64,000 nt of DNA from Trichoplax sp. H2 (Eukaryota; Placozoa; Uniplacotomia; Trichoplacea): NCBI GenBank assembly GCA_003344405.1, contig NOWV01000003.1, forward strand, positions 186,001 to 250,000, given 5' to 3'. Numbering within the stretch: the stretch's first letter is position 1; each line of letters starts with the position of its first letter. This document shows positions 40,901 to 54,976 of the stretch, piece after piece. The translations under genes and the position numbers were made by a program. Under the pieces are notes generated by a model. That model made no database searches, was not told where the DNA came from, and saw nothing but the letters and a program-made list of their open reading frames with translations.

Positions 40901-43900
40901 CGTGCTCCTAATAATTTATACCCTTATTAGGCGTATTTCACTTTGTAAAAATTTTGATTCTAGATCTATTTGCTCTACGCTTGCACAATGTATATTATGT
41001 GATTTTTTTTGAGTTCCCTAGTATCTTTTTATTTTATTTGATATTTATTACAATAATCACACTAATTGCGATGACTCCTTTTTATCTAAGAAATGGAATC
41101 AAAATTGACTATTTTTAACATGCAGGACCTTTAAAAGAGGTACATTTGCCGAAGAGTGCAGATAGAAAGGGAAACATCGGCTTTGCTTTTGTTAAATTTG
41201 CTACTCCAGCAGATGCCATTAGAGCTGCAAACGACTTAGACGGCGCAATTTTTCTTGTTAGTTCAAGTAAATAAAATTAACTTGTATCCATTTCAACCTG
41301 CTAGATATAGCATTAATAATGTTTGTAACCATATAGTCATATTTGTACAGTAGATTCATTTTAGTATGATGTTTACTTAATGAAAATCGATGATCATAAA
41401 CCATAATATACTAAATTAATCTGTTACTGTACCAACGGAAAGTTAATACTTTTTTATAATTATGCATATCATGTCGTGCAGACCTGCAGATAACTTGCCA
41501 TAAATCTTTTGCAATACTAACGTAATCAAATGCTACAATTGTTAAAGGGTAGAATTATACATTTGCTGCCGGGTAGAGAAGATTATTCCACCTCTAACTC
41601 CAGTAACGATAATCGTTAGTAGTTTTTTATTTACGAAATTATTACGTAACACTTAGACCACGTTATCCAAATATCAAAGCAAGCTTAGCTTACCGCTTAC
41701 CTAATACCGAAACGCTATTTTAGTTGAAACCGGATCCAGTCTGACGTCTAAATCATATAAAAAAAACGCCAATAGCTCCCGTAAGAAATTAAGTGAAAGG
41801 TAATGAAATTTTGCATTGACGCACTGCAAATTAAATGAATGTTCGCTGCCCTTTCATTAAGCAAGTATTCATTACCTATAGTCCACACAATTGGAATTCT
41901 CTATTCTTGAATCAAAACGCTGTTCTCGATGCTTTGGCCTCAAAACTTGATGCTGATAAAGCTAAAATACTAGATACTGTAAATCACACATAAGAGTACA
42001 CTATAGATCGAATGTAGTAGTCTTGTGGTATTCAATTAGCGAATGTTTATTTCTATCTTTAGGAAATTGATCAAAGTCTTGCTGTAAGATTAGCTTTAGG
42101 AGAAACAAAATTAGTGGCAGATACCCGTAGTTTCTTGATGTCTCATGCTGTAAATCTAGAATCATTAACAAAAGTAAGCAGTAAACCGATTATATAGGTA
42201 TATGAATTATAATAACACCAGTAGACAAAGTATGGCATACGTATCATACAAAGCGAAGGTAGTCATAAAAATCTGACTAGCTTGCTTATTTATGTATATA
42301 TTTTAGCCTTGTAAAGAGAGAAGTAAAACAGTCATTATTGTTAAAAATTTACCTTTTGGAACCAAGAAAAACGAACTCTGCGAACTTTTTTCGGAGTATG
42401 GATCAATTGAGCGTGTAATTATTCCGCCCTCCGGTATCACAGCACTCGTTGAATATACCAAAGATATCGAAGCTAGAAATGGATTTCGAAAGTTGGCTTA
42501 CAGCAAGGTAATATTTGATATCATCTCTTTTGCTTAATGAATCCGATACAGAACCCTCAATATTATGAGTATAGTATTATGACTGCAATAATGAAGTCTT
42601 TCGTCTTGTCTGTGTAATAGTTTAAAAGCAGTCCACTATATTTGGAATGGGCGCCCATTGATGTATTTAATGCAGCTAGTGGATCTTCAATTGATAATAA
42701 CAATGGGATTGATGACTCCGCAAAGCCTCCTAACTGCGAAATCCTCAGTACAGTATTATTTCTGTCCATTACTCATAGCATATGTGATTATGTCTGTAGT
42801 TCGTAAAATGTAAAAATCACTGTCTCTACTTATTTGTGGACGAAGATGGGAAGGTAGATGCTAAGACTCAAAATTTACAGCGCACAATTTTTATCAGAAA
42901 TCTAAATTTTCAAACTGATGAATGCCGGCTACGTAAGGTATATCATTTGTATTTTAGACTTGGTTCTGGATTACTTGCACAATTAACCAATAAACTCTTT
43001 CAGGAATTTCGAAAATTTAGTGAACCCGTGAGTGTCTTTATTCCAAAGAAAAAGACTTCGAATAAGCCGCGTATGCATATACCTTTTTTTCCATTCAATG
43101 TCTCTAACGAATTATTAAACCCGAGTGCTCTAATAGACACTAATCATCTTTAGATCAAAAGATTTCTATGGGTTTTGGATTTATAGAATATAGAAACCGA
43201 GAAGATGCCGAACGGACAATCAAGGATTTACAGGTGCTCTCATTAGATATCATGCTAATTATGCTTTTCTGCCATTTGGCTTCTTCATTTATTCAGATAA
43301 TTCTGATTATATTGAATGAAGCGTAATACAAAACACATCTAACGTAGCTGCTCTTATTAGCACTGTGAGGTAGATGGACGTCGATTGGAGTTAGAAATTT
43401 CTACGTCAACACAGCATTCGTTAGTTACACTCAAGTTTGCGAAATCAATTAAAATATTTCATAATAAATCAATAAATGTTCATTTCTTACAGCCAAACTT
43501 CAACTATCAAGAAAAATATGTCTGTTAGTAACAAACCAAATACAACTAAGATCCTTGTGAAAAACTTGCCATTTGAGGCTACGAAATCAGAAGTGAAGCA
43601 AATTTTTAGGTTTGTATGCTTCAGATTGAAATGATACAACTTGCTTCAACAAAAACTTCATCCTTGACAGTCTTATTTAATGATAATTATATATAATTAA
43701 TGATAGTGTGTTCGGTGAGATAAAGTGTATAAGAATCCCTAGAAAATATGGCCAGCGAAAACAGCATCGAGGCTTCACGTTTATAGAATTCATTACGAAA
43801 GCTGATGCAAAGGTGATAAATACCTATGAATGCCACTGTCATATTCCAATTGCTATGATGGATGGCTTTGCTACTTTAATTTTGTAAAACTGTTAGCGCA

Positions 43901-44406
43901 ACGACTTCGAAGAAAAGCAAACACTTGTGTGTTAGAAATAATTCACCCTTTAATTGCAGTCTCGGCGCACCATTTCTCATACTGTACTGTGTTCACTAAT
44001 TGTAATTATTAATAGAAATAGTTACATTGCCCTAAATTATTTAAAGAATATTCGTAATAATAATGTGTATTAATGCGGTTCTAATCTCTGCTCTGTCCTT
44101 GCGTTCGCTATTCATCAAGTAATAAAGCTTTTTCTAATTAACCATAGAGAGCCTTTACAGCTTTACAAGATAGCACACATTTATACGGTCGCCGTTTGAT
44201 CTTACAATGGGCCGAAGAAGACCAGGATATCACGGCTATTCGACAAAAAACTGCTACAAAATTTTTTACTGGTAAGGCATTCCGATGTAAAATTTTTAGC
44301 TTAGCTGGTCCGGCATGTCGTTGAAATAAAATTGGTGTATCATTATTATAACCTATATGTTACAGGCCGACCATCCAAGAAGGTTAAGCTAGATTATGGA
44401 GAATAA
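37984..44406 (+). CDS. RBM19: RBM19/Mrd1, six-RRM ribosome biogenesis factor
   Basis: Twenty-three exons, 811 residues, all phases closed: 37984-38202, 38397-38549, 38653-38697, 39870-40013, 40171-40321, 40409-40512, 40594-40644, 40738-40813, 41126-41256, 41548-41614, 41724-41799, 41882-41978, 42063-42173, 42307-42507, 42621-42752, 42854-42937, 43004-43070, 43154-43233, 43361-43419, 43493-43609, 43707-43812, 44148-44271, 44366-44406. Six RNP-2 motifs mark the domains: RLVVKNLP (1), TIKLRGLP (2), RLFLRNLA (3), VIIVKNLP (4), TIFIRNLN (5), KILVKNLP (6). The protein ends with a basic PSKKVKL stretch. It is a nucleolar U3/pre-rRNA factor for 18S rRNA processing in yeast and vertebrates. The acidic linker after RRM1 is shorter than in human; one linker exon could be missing in the 1.2-kb intron before 39870. 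Confidence 0.96.
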
Positions 44407-44882
44407 TGGTGGTTTACCTCTATGGATGCGTTTTTTAATGTCAGATACCTACATGTTCGTTATACATGTATTAGTTATAATTATCAATGGCTATCGTTTA
44501 GCTGAATCTTCGCCTATTAAATTAAATTATTTTACTATGCTATTTCTTGATACACTCTAAAAATAGAAAAGAGTCCTTCGCAGGATCAGAATATTTGTCA
44601 ATAGTTAACTAACAGAGAGTAACAGTAACCAAGCTTATTTCGTTTTATGCTAAGCAAAGTTGCCGGATCGAAGTTTGTGTCGACATCAATTAAAGTATAG
44701 TGTATAGTATGTTAAGGTCTGACAATGTATCACATCACATAACATTTAATAAACATTTTATCTTTCCCGGATTACAATAAAAAATAATTAATGCATCATT
44801 ACTAGTTCATAGTGGAAAAATAAGGTATAATTAATTCTAAGTTATCCATGTAACATTTTTTACAAGACTTCATTTGCAATGC
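44407..44882. other. Tail-to-tail intergenic region of RBM19 and SLC12A9
   Basis: Only 476 bases separate the two stop codons. No arrays, hairpins or ORFs are supported. AATAAA-like words (for example near 44775) probably serve 3' end formation. Confidence 0.65.
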
Positions 44883-47800
44883 CTATACAGAAGTACACGT
44901 AACCGTTTTCGTTCCATGTGCCATTACAATAGGGGGCAAGTTCTCTAGAGATACGAATTGCATTTGATTATATATACAATTATAATAAACTGTAAACTTT
45001 TCATTATACTCTAAATATAGTCACAACAATTTCAATACCGGATAGTTTGTCAATTTCGGACAGAAAACAAGTATATTCATTCTCTCTGTTAGGTATTTGC
45101 GGTAGAGACGTGAATATAACACCTATGCATAAACACGAAGGAAAACATTAACTCGAAGCCAACACATAGGACTGAGAACAGACAACAGTCCTAAGTTGTA
45201 TTAAAACAAAGCATTCCTGGTACACTTACTAGCATTACTAGAATGAGTCCGAATCAGTCGATTTACTTGCGAAGGCGTCGGATTAACGCACTGTTTCAAT
45301 AAGAGAGCAAGTATTTATAACACTCCAAAGCGATATGATTATTCATTCATTGTAGTTATACAGAAATCCTTCGAAACTAAAACAGAAACTAATGCGCAAC
45401 TTACATTACCTGAATGCAATCGCTTCCGTGACTATTAGCATGTATTGAGGGACTTAGTTTCGAATTAAAAGTAACAACCTTATGCACATATTGTGAGAAA
45501 TGCAATTTACCGTAACATTTAAAAATAGCTATTTCTTTTACAGTCTAATGAAAACGGTCAAGTCCGCCTGTCATCAAATATGCAGTCCAACCTTGACTTC
45601 AGCAGGTATCCGTAGATCTTTTAATAGTTTCTGAATTCTATCATAAAGACTTTCCTCCATTACTTGATTATCTGTTTGTAAATATAGTAACATAGGCCCT
45701 CTTTATGATACTTTTAACATTACGACCAAAAAACAATCCGTCAATTATGAACAAACCCGAAACAGCTAAAACACGTAGCTTTAAATTAGACCAGTGCGGC
45801 ACCATATGTAAGATACAACCAAGCTGGAGTACCAAGTAATACGTGTTATCATATACATCTGTGGTTCATATCAATAATAATGCCTGTTACGTTCAATATC
45901 ACATTAATTAATAAGGTCTTATAACGAAAAGATCATATAGCTACCAGAACTAGCACTAAAGGGCCATATATCTATAATAAAATAAATTTTCTGCTTTAGC
46001 CATCATGGTTATATAACAGTTGCGAAAATAAATATCTATCTATTATATTAGTGAAAGGTTTGTCACATAACCTACCAATGGAGCTTGATGAAATTTTTTT
46101 TAGGTTATGAAAACTGGTTATAATCATATCGGCATCACATACGCAGAAATAAAAAAGATATAGTTAATACTAATACACTGTAAACAGTAGCACTTCTGGA
46201 ATTAAACACTACCACATACTTTCTTACAATCAATACATTCTTCTGCATCATAATGGCATCTTTAATAATGCCAACATAATCATGGCTAGATAGTTGTTGA
46301 CTATCCTACATAATCAAATGGTTATAAAACTTTAAAATTTTAGTATCTTTATCCATTCAATATATATAGATTATTAATCATAATTTTCTATAGTTACATT
46401 GCATCTTAGCGAAGGAAAATTCGAAGTCAACTGTTTGAATTCATCCTCTAAGAAACGTGATAACAAAAGAATTCAAGTACAATATTCATATGCAATATAC
46501 AACCGGAGTCTATAAATGCACAATAATATCGATTTATAAATAGGCTAGCATAAAAATAGGAATACCAAATGTGTCAAAATTACGATTCCGGAATAAAAAG
46601 CTGAAATGGCTAGAATTTTGTGACAGTTCCTGCAGGTAGCTTTCAGTAGTATCGAACGGGACACTGTTGTCATAAAAACCTAATACAACAGTATTTGGCT
46701 TCATGCCTCCTAAACCTGAAGTCTACGGAAACAGATTAGAAGACCTCTTGACATAAAGTAAGTTAAACAACTTCAGATATACTAAATTACGCGGTAAGTT
46801 AACTCGATAGCGTACAATTAGTTGTAGCTTTACACTTACCAACATAAGGTTGCGAGCTCCATCACGGACACAATTGGCCGTGGTAATCTCCACAAAAGCT
46901 TTTAAATGGCGTTTATCAGCAAAACTTAGCCACCCAAGGAATTGAGAACGATGTTTTTCTAATGTCTATAATAAAGGCTTATGTTAAACCGATACTTAAG
47001 GATCTTATAAATGATCTTGTACGAAAAAAGTGTAGTATCATCCTACAGACTACCGATTCACAAAAACGTCCCACAATTACATTCCCTAGTATATATAGTC
47101 CACCCTATATAAAAAATTATCAGTACAGTATTAGTTAAGCTTTTAATACTATCAATAGAGTACATCAACGCTCTGCATTACCTTCTTTAGATTATTGATA
47201 AAATCGATCAAAGGATAACAAGAGCGAGGATTTGAGACTAACAGCAGAATCTAAAATATTGCCGATTAGATCATATCCATATATACAATAGTGAATAATC
47301 GTATTATACATAGTAATATCCTATAACGTCGGTATTGTCTTTCTGACAGATACTACCGAGAAATAGCAAATATCTACGATATCACACACAAGGTCATTAT
47401 GCACAAATTCGTAATAGATACATACCTGCGGTCTCCAATATTTTACATGCTCTTTACGGACATCCAGGCGCAATAAATATTTTCTGACCTAAAGGAAAGA
47501 GTCCGAACTAGGTGTTTATGAACACTGCTAATAATATACTGTTTTCTAATTACGATTCAGAGTCATACGGGTATATCCGTAATTCTTTATTACCTGATGA
47601 TAAATTACGGCTTGTGAAAGATCACCCCATGGCGTAACGGGACCACGAACGGAGATAATTACAAAAAGGACGATCATGACGGCTATAAAGTAACAAACCA
47701 TTCGTAAGTGCTACTCTTTCAATGATTGTAACATAAATATCCAATAATGTACTATTGATCAATTGATAGTCGCACGCCGTTATTTCAATTTACCAATCGA

Positions 47801-50800
47801 TATTGTGGCATACAGGGCGTTAATAAAAAACATCAGCACCAGGCATCCAATTAATCCAAATAGAGCTAGAGAACACAGTGATCCCCCCCGTAAGTCAAAA
47901 ATAAATGTATTCCATTAGCAAGAATAACATCTTCGTTATAGATTGCAAGTAGAATATCAATTAGGTGTTTATTAATGTTACATTCACTCAACCTTGGTGC
48001 CAGGAATAAAATCTAAAAGTAGGCCTATTGACAATAAAATTTTATAGTAAGTTCCTCTGACAATTATTAAAAAATCATCTTCAAGCTTCTTATATACCTG
48101 AAGTTAGGTGCAGATGCAACTCTTAGTAAAAAGCATGCAAAATTTGTGGCTCCATAAGATAGCAAATAGAACATGGTAACAATTGGAGCAATAGCATTCA
48201 ACTCTTTCGCAATTATTATTATCTGCGGGATTAAATCTTTCATCAATTGATATTAATTCGATTAAAATGTATTAACAATGCTAAAATGACATAAACCTGA
48301 ACAAAGAACCATGATAATAAGAGACAACGAAGAGGCTCTCCTTTCTTTGTCAATTTTGCAAACGGCCTCGTGAAAATACCTTTATACCATTTCATGACAA
48401 TATAACATTAAAGATCTACACAATAGAATGGTAGAATATATATCTAGCCGGATAAGCTTCGAATAGCTCATGTATCAGCTAACACACTAGTATAATATAC
48501 CTAAAATATCATCCCGAGCAACCGCTTCGAGTATTCTTGAAGCGCCTAAGATATATAAAGACTTTAATCATAAATAATCTCTACTACTACTGCAGGCCTA
48601 GCTGTCAATTATATCTTGCAACATCAGCCAATAAGTGAATCACTCAAAAATATCTAACCTATCTGAGATCAGCAATTTAACAGTAAAACAAATCGTAAGT
48701 TGCAGATTATCCGTTAATCTTACCAATTAGTGTACTAAGCGCTGCAGATAAGGTTGCGGCAAAAACTCCAATGGTTATTAGAGGTGGACATAGATTAATA
48801 GCCTAAGTAGTTACTGCAACATTTAGTATCCGCACAGAATTAATTACAATATTGTATATCGAAAAATTTATAGCTAACCTGAATATAGTTATAATTATTC
48901 AGTAATAATCCTCTTGAACAAGTAAAACTTGTAAAAGTGACTAAAACAAATCGAGAAAGACTTTTTTGCTTAACATATAGACTTTGAGCTAGGGAAAGAT
49001 ATGCTAGTTAGATTAAAAATAACCTAGTAAAATGTAAACTATAAATGTTACTCCACACGCTAATAATGTTCCTAAAGGAATGGCTTTACTCGGGTTCTTT
49101 AAATCTCCTGAGATATTTGCGCCCGCTAACAATTAAGAAGTAAAATTTCCTCATTTGATAACTTTATACCGATATTTAAACTAACATTCAGTAAAAGAAA
49201 ACAACATACCCATTATACCCGTACATCCATTAAACAATACTGCAAAAACACTTTGGAAATCTTGTTTAATTCCTGTGGTAATATCCTCTGTATAATTTGT
49301 CTATAGAATTATTCCAAAAAATCAAATTTTTAAATGAGTAGGTGTAAATTACTTCAGCAGGTTTATATTACGATAGATTGAGATAATTACACATACATAT
49401 AAATTTTTACGAAACGTTTCAATATCCCAGCCGGTATAAGCAAAATTTAAAACGGTTTCATTTTCATTCTATTATAAACAGTACAAAGTGAGCCTGAATT
49501 AAATAGCCTGATTCCAAATAGATACTTACTATGGCAGAAATTCACTATCAAGAAAGCTCCCTAAATCACCGGTTACTTACTAAAATTGATTGATTATTTA
49601 CAGCAAAGGCTTTTTGAGCAATAAAGCTAACCTAAATATGCCACAGGGAAAGAAAATAGCTACTTCCGCTCCTTTTGATATGTAACTAAAGCAGTGATAC
49701 CGTAATATTATCAGTACATTTATAATTCTTCTTACCACAGACGAACTGATTGCTACCATAACGGCTAAAAAAATGATAAGCGATGTTTTCGCAAAAATTC
49801 CTAGATATTGAAATCATAAAATCCAAAATCTTTACGATAGTGCAATCCGTCAGCAGTTTACGAACTGATTATACGAACGAACTTTTAATGAAAAATCCGT
49901 ACCAGCACCGAAAACGCAAACTATTAAACAAAAAAGCAGAACCAGTGAGCCATAAAGGTATTGCCACCAAGTACTCCCGGGAATCGCTGTAAATTTAATA
50001 CACTATAGGTTATAAATCACGTATCTCAGTACTTAAAATTATAATCATATGTAATAAAATTCTTTACTACCATTAGCTAACTCTCCATCTGGGCCGAAGT
50101 TATTTATTACAGCTTCCGTGAAACCTTGATGATATGAAATGAAAGTAAAAACTTAACACATCCTCAAAAACAATTGGAGATAATTTTAACAAATCTAATA
50201 AGCCTTACTGTGAATACTGACATAATAGTTAACAATACCTACCAATTACGTAAAGAGCAGAAGCGAAGACATTTGCAAAGTAAAAAATAATTCCTATTGA
50301 TCCTCCCAATTCGGGACCAAGCGCACGACTTATCATAACTGCAAACATTTTCTTAGGGAAATTATCTCAACTTTGTTCTTATCGTTATATATCTACTATG
50401 TAAGAATCAATGTAATACCTATTTCTCAAATATTCTTCAATAAGGCAGGACTACATTACTATACTGCATCTGTTTAGCAAATAGGTTATACTTTAATTTT
50501 CATAAACTCATAAATGGATGGGCTGTATAGATTTTTTAATAGTATTCCTTTACAATAAGAGGTAGATTCTGTTGAAATATGCACCATACGCAATCGCATT
50601 AAGTAATAGTCGATCAATATATCAAGATACAGTATGCTCCACCGCCTTTGACTGCCCCATTCGTTGATATAGCAGAAATTGAAAGAACAGTCATACATAC
50701 TAGACCGTATGCCAGAACCAGCATTCCTATAACTGTTAAAAATCCTGCCTAAAAATGATTAGATAATTTAAACAGTAGTCCATGGTAATATCGCTAGTAA

Positions 50801-52403
50801 AAACGTTTAATGATTTGGTAAAGAAGATTTTTAGTGTCCAAGACAGAGATAGATGTGGCACTGAAGTAAAATATAACGCCATAATTTCATCAATACAAAC
50901 CTTAGGCCTTCACAACATCGAATCTACAGTACAGTATTTTTCGATACACACAAATCTACTTTACAATCTCAGCTTACGATATATTCATAGAAAACGAGTA
51001 CTAACTTGTCCAACAACAAATCCGAGACGTAAGAACAGAATAACGCTAAATATTGATAAAATACATGGAACAACAACACCAAGAAACGTTGATAATTTTC
51101 CTTCACGATAATTTCCATCTACATTTAATCATAAAAATTCCACAGATTGAGTACAAGCAAATAATTTTAATTGTACAGCTCGGGTTTTTAAATCGCTTTA
51201 TTAGCCTAACATTCTTGCAAGAACAGTTACTGTATTATGTTAATCTTCAAACTTTCGCGCTGTACTGTATAGAGTAGTGAAGAGGCTGAAAACAGTGAGC
51301 TACTGATGACTTTGTGTGCTGTACACCAGAAGTATAGTATTTAAACTCAATAATAAAGTTATGCAACTGGGATGTTACGATATTTACGTATAAATTCTTT
51401 CGTTGTTACTCAATTTTTCTATATCTACGCATAAATTTTATTTAATTTCATTAATTTAATAATTGTGATCAACAAATATTAGTTATGTTAATGTACTGTA
51501 ACTTAGCAACTTTATTGGTGAAGACAGTGCAGGTTCAGGTCAAAGGAAAATTTGTAAAACACATTGTAAATTCATGCAGCGGTAATTTAACTAACTGGGT
51601 ATTAAAGTATCAATACAAGCTCAGGCCAATTAGTACTCGCACTAATAACACGGGAATCAGCAATTGATTACATTATACAGTAAACCAGCCGAAACAATTT
51701 AACACTAATTTTTATTGCCACAAATGTGCTCTCGCGCAGCCGGTCATCACTGTTACTCAGCGGGAATACAGGTACACTCATGTGTACGTTTTCACTATCG
51801 GTAATGATTTCTGGCAATGTATTGTTGTATAACTATATTGCTGAAATGCTGAAGTTTGCAGAATAACACCATGATTCACGACTGTATATGTTGCGTTAAA
51901 AGTGATAGCAAGTATACGATTATAAATTGCTGTTAATAATTAATTAATTAATAAACGCGTATACAGTGTAATTTACTTCACAGAGTCAATAACCATAACC
52001 CTTTTCGATAGAATTATTTCAAGGTATTGAATGTACAGTATGTGGTAGCTCATCATAATGCAGTAACCAATCAGATTTTAAAATATGAAATCTGACATCT
52101 TACAATAACGCACCAATTATATTAAACTGCAGGAATATCATCAATAATTACGTAAGATTCTCCTATTTCTTCCGATAAAGTCAATCATATCCTTATTTTA
52201 CTTGTCTTTGAGAAGACTAAAATGAATGCCTTACACTGTATTACTCAAAGTATCAGTAAGTTTTACGACATTCTTTAAAGCAATTCCAAAATTTTACAGT
52301 GTCAAATGATCAGGTATTAAAAACACTATGTGTAATTCTTACCATTGACATTTGAGTGGCAAGGGGAAAGAAGAGGTTGAACTTCAGTAGGCATTCCAGA
52401 CAT
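44883..52403 (-). CDS. SLC12A9: SLC12A9-like cation-chloride-cotransporter family protein
   Basis: Thirty-three exons, 850 residues (human 914), all phases closed: 52343-52403, 51006-51118, 50631-50748, 50243-50338, 50071-50124, 49879-49986, 49736-49800, 49581-49631, 49397-49468, 49210-49300, 49024-49125, 48879-48940, 48724-48802, 48501-48545, 48297-48379, 48098-48222, 47993-48012, 47794-47865, 47594-47682, 47426-47488, 47182-47250, 47054-47104, 46840-46965, 46566-46722, 46398-46447, 46220-46305, 46076-46113, 45945-45971, 45757-45858, 45592-45671, 45239-45290, 45039-45122, 44883-44944. Transporter core: [60 protein letters not shown]. Cytosolic domain: [20 protein letters not shown] and [20 protein letters not shown]12A9 is the orphan branch of the family; transport activity here is unknown. 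The last 20-nt exon noted separately is essential for frame. Confidence 0.95.
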
Positions 52404-53200
52404 TTTCTAATATTAAAAATCACTTTCTATTAACTGTATTAACTAACTGTACAGTTATACTGTACCAGGCTGTTTTTGAATGAAAGCACCGAGCCGCACA
52501 GTGTACTGTACTGTACAGTACAGTACTGTAGGTAAACGAGTAAAACGGTGAACTTGTAGAATCTTGTAGCGTGCAGTACTGTACGCTGTACAAAAGTGTA
52601 CAGTACAGTGTACTGTACAGTACATGCGTTTATCACGAGATTTACAGCACTGTACAGTACTGTACGAGTTGAGTTTCCTTATTATTTATTTTTTTTCACT
52701 GTACTGTACCGATAATGTACAGTACGGTAACAATACAGTACTGCTATTAACAGTCATTGGCAGTCTGGTCAACCCGATAAAACCTATCAAGTTGTTAATT
52801 TTCTAACCCGAAATGAGTGCAATCGCTATACAAACACTGTATCAGCGTAGAATTACTGTACTGTACTTAACCCGTATCCCTCCCGAAACTCGATAAAACC
52901 TGATCAAGTTGTTGATTTTCTAACCCGAAATGAGTCCAATCGCTATACGAACACTGTATTAGCGCAGAATTACTTAAACCGAATCCCTCCCTCGGGTTCA
53001 GGTCGGGTTTCGGGTAGCCTTTTTAAGGACACTGGATCACAATCCCTCCCTATTTTGCAAGAGTTGCTGGTGGCCGCCGCGCTTTCTACTACTGTAGTTA
53101 ACAAATTATCAGGTGCAGCATACTGTACTGTATTTTACCGTATTAGCGAAGTTCAGTGCTACAACGCGTTAAGCAAGGTATCAGATATTATAAATAGGCC
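52404..53200. promoter_or_regulatory. Shared 5' region of SLC12A9 and PPTC7 with pentamer arrays
   Basis: This is an 800-bp divergent region. Arrays lie at about 52445-52740, with short runs at 52855 and 53122-53135. An imperfect tandem duplication of about 125 bases (about 52760-52850 and 52880-52975) carries CAAGTTGTT and TTTTCTAACCCGAAATGAGT. Regulatory function is inferred. Confidence 0.6.
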
Positions 53201-54976
53201 ATGAATATTGTATTACGACCTTTCATAATACCACGTCAACTAGCCTCGGCAAGATACCTGATGATTCATACAGCACTTCGTTCATATAATGCGCAGAAGC
53301 AATTATTTCTTGCAACAAACTATTCCGGATTTTCGAAATCACCAAAAGAGAATCGATTTGTAATTAAACAAGAGACATTTGGAGATGACGCTTATTTCAT
53401 AGTTAATAGCATTTCCTCAAGGTTCGATGTTTTTGGTAGGTACTGTATCTTTTGCAACAACTATATCAACGTCACTAAAACAAAATAACTGTACAGTATT
53501 ACAGTAATATTGCCTCTGTACTGTATGAGTGTACTGTATGTATGGATGTGTAGTATGTATAGTACAGCACTTGCTGCAGCCTGCTGTATTGTAACAAATT
53601 CGATTTCTGCATGGTTACACTCATTATACAAATATATTTGTTTATAAAAATATTAAAATAATACATTGAACAATATATATTTTAAGTTATCACATTTATA
53701 ATATAGTTTACAGACTATCTCTCATCATGTCAATAATTATCTAACAGGTGTAGCTGACGGTGTGGGAGGTTGGAAGGAGTATGGAGTGGATCCCTCATTA
53801 TTCTCTCATCTTTTGATGAAGAATTGCAAAAGCTATGCTAAGAATTATTGCGTTGACTCCGCCTTTCCTTTAAAAATTTTAAAAACAGGCTACGATACTA
53901 TGCTATCGGAACATCCAAACCTACTCGGTATTTTTAGAGCTACAGTGCTTGTTTTTACTTTATTCTAAAGCATATTCTGTGTACTATAATAATTACGAGT
54001 GTGAATATTCGTGAAATTATGTCATGGCCAATAATTATAATATAATGCAACATTGACTCGAACTACATCTTAGAATCGGCTTACTTGCGTTATGACTGTA
54101 TCAATAATATATAATTCGCAACTTAACGTCATTGATACTCAGAAATTTCTTTTTAATCTTAATTTTAAGGAAGTAGTACTGCTTGCGTTATGGTTATCGA
54201 TAAGATTACTGGAATGTTATATTCCGTTAATCTCGGTGACTCTGGATTTGTAATCATTCGAGATCATTTTATCATTTATCAATCAAAGGAGCAACAACAT
54301 TACTTTAATGCTCCATATCAGCTAACATGCAAAACTCCAGATCAGTCGTTTCTTGGAAACATGTAAGTAAAGCAGTTGCAATAGTTCCTGTTGATAGATC
54401 AGTTTACATATACAATGACTTTACTATCAATAATATCAATATAATCGTTTACATTTCTGAACATTATTCTTATACGTTAGGCCATCAGAAGCTGATGAAT
54501 ATAGCTTTTTACTCAAAAGTGACGATATTATTATAATGGCAACTGACGGTCTTTTTGATAACATGACTGGAAAACAAATATTAGATATTGTTAGTAACCA
54601 GCAGGTAAATATATACTTGTCTTTCTTACTGCTATGTGCGTATTGCTAGAGTAATATATGATTTTCGCAAAAGCGATCTTCGATTGATTAATTGTGTTCG
54701 ATTCTCGCTGTTCTATATTTAGCCATCTTATTTGTAGAATATGAGCATTATTCCAGAATTTACATTTAGCATCTTCTTAAATTTCTTTCTGATTAGAAAC
54801 ATAATTCTCAGAGAATTGCAAATTGTCTAGTCGAAGAAGCCCGTAAGCTAGCATTCGATGAATGCTATATATCTCCTTTTGTTAGGAAAGCTAGAATGCA
54901 TGGAATTTATGCTACAGGTGGAAAACCTGATGATATCACGGTAATAGTGGCTTGTGCCAGATCACCGGTACAGTAG
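53201..54976 (+). CDS. PPTC7: PPTC7, mitochondrial PP2C-family phosphatase
   Basis: Five exons, 303 residues (human 304): 53201-53435, 53748-53927, 54170-54362, 54481-54604, 54797-54976. The N terminus is basic and hydroxylated (MNIVLRPFIIPRQLASARY), as expected for mitochondrial import. PP2C metal-binding motifs are visible: VADGVGGW near residues 80-87, NLGDSGFVI, MATDGLFDN and GGKPDDITVIVA near the end. The family dephosphorylates mitochondrial matrix proteins with Mn2+/Mg2+ and, in yeast and mammals, supports coenzyme Q synthesis and restrains mitophagy. Intron 1 holds a short pentamer run at about 53490-53545. Nothing is missing from the catalytic core. Confidence 0.97.

Noticed and set aside
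49783-49992. Plus-strand ORF of 69 codons
   Set aside because: It is antisense to SLC12A9 exons 6 and 7, which align to the transporter family.
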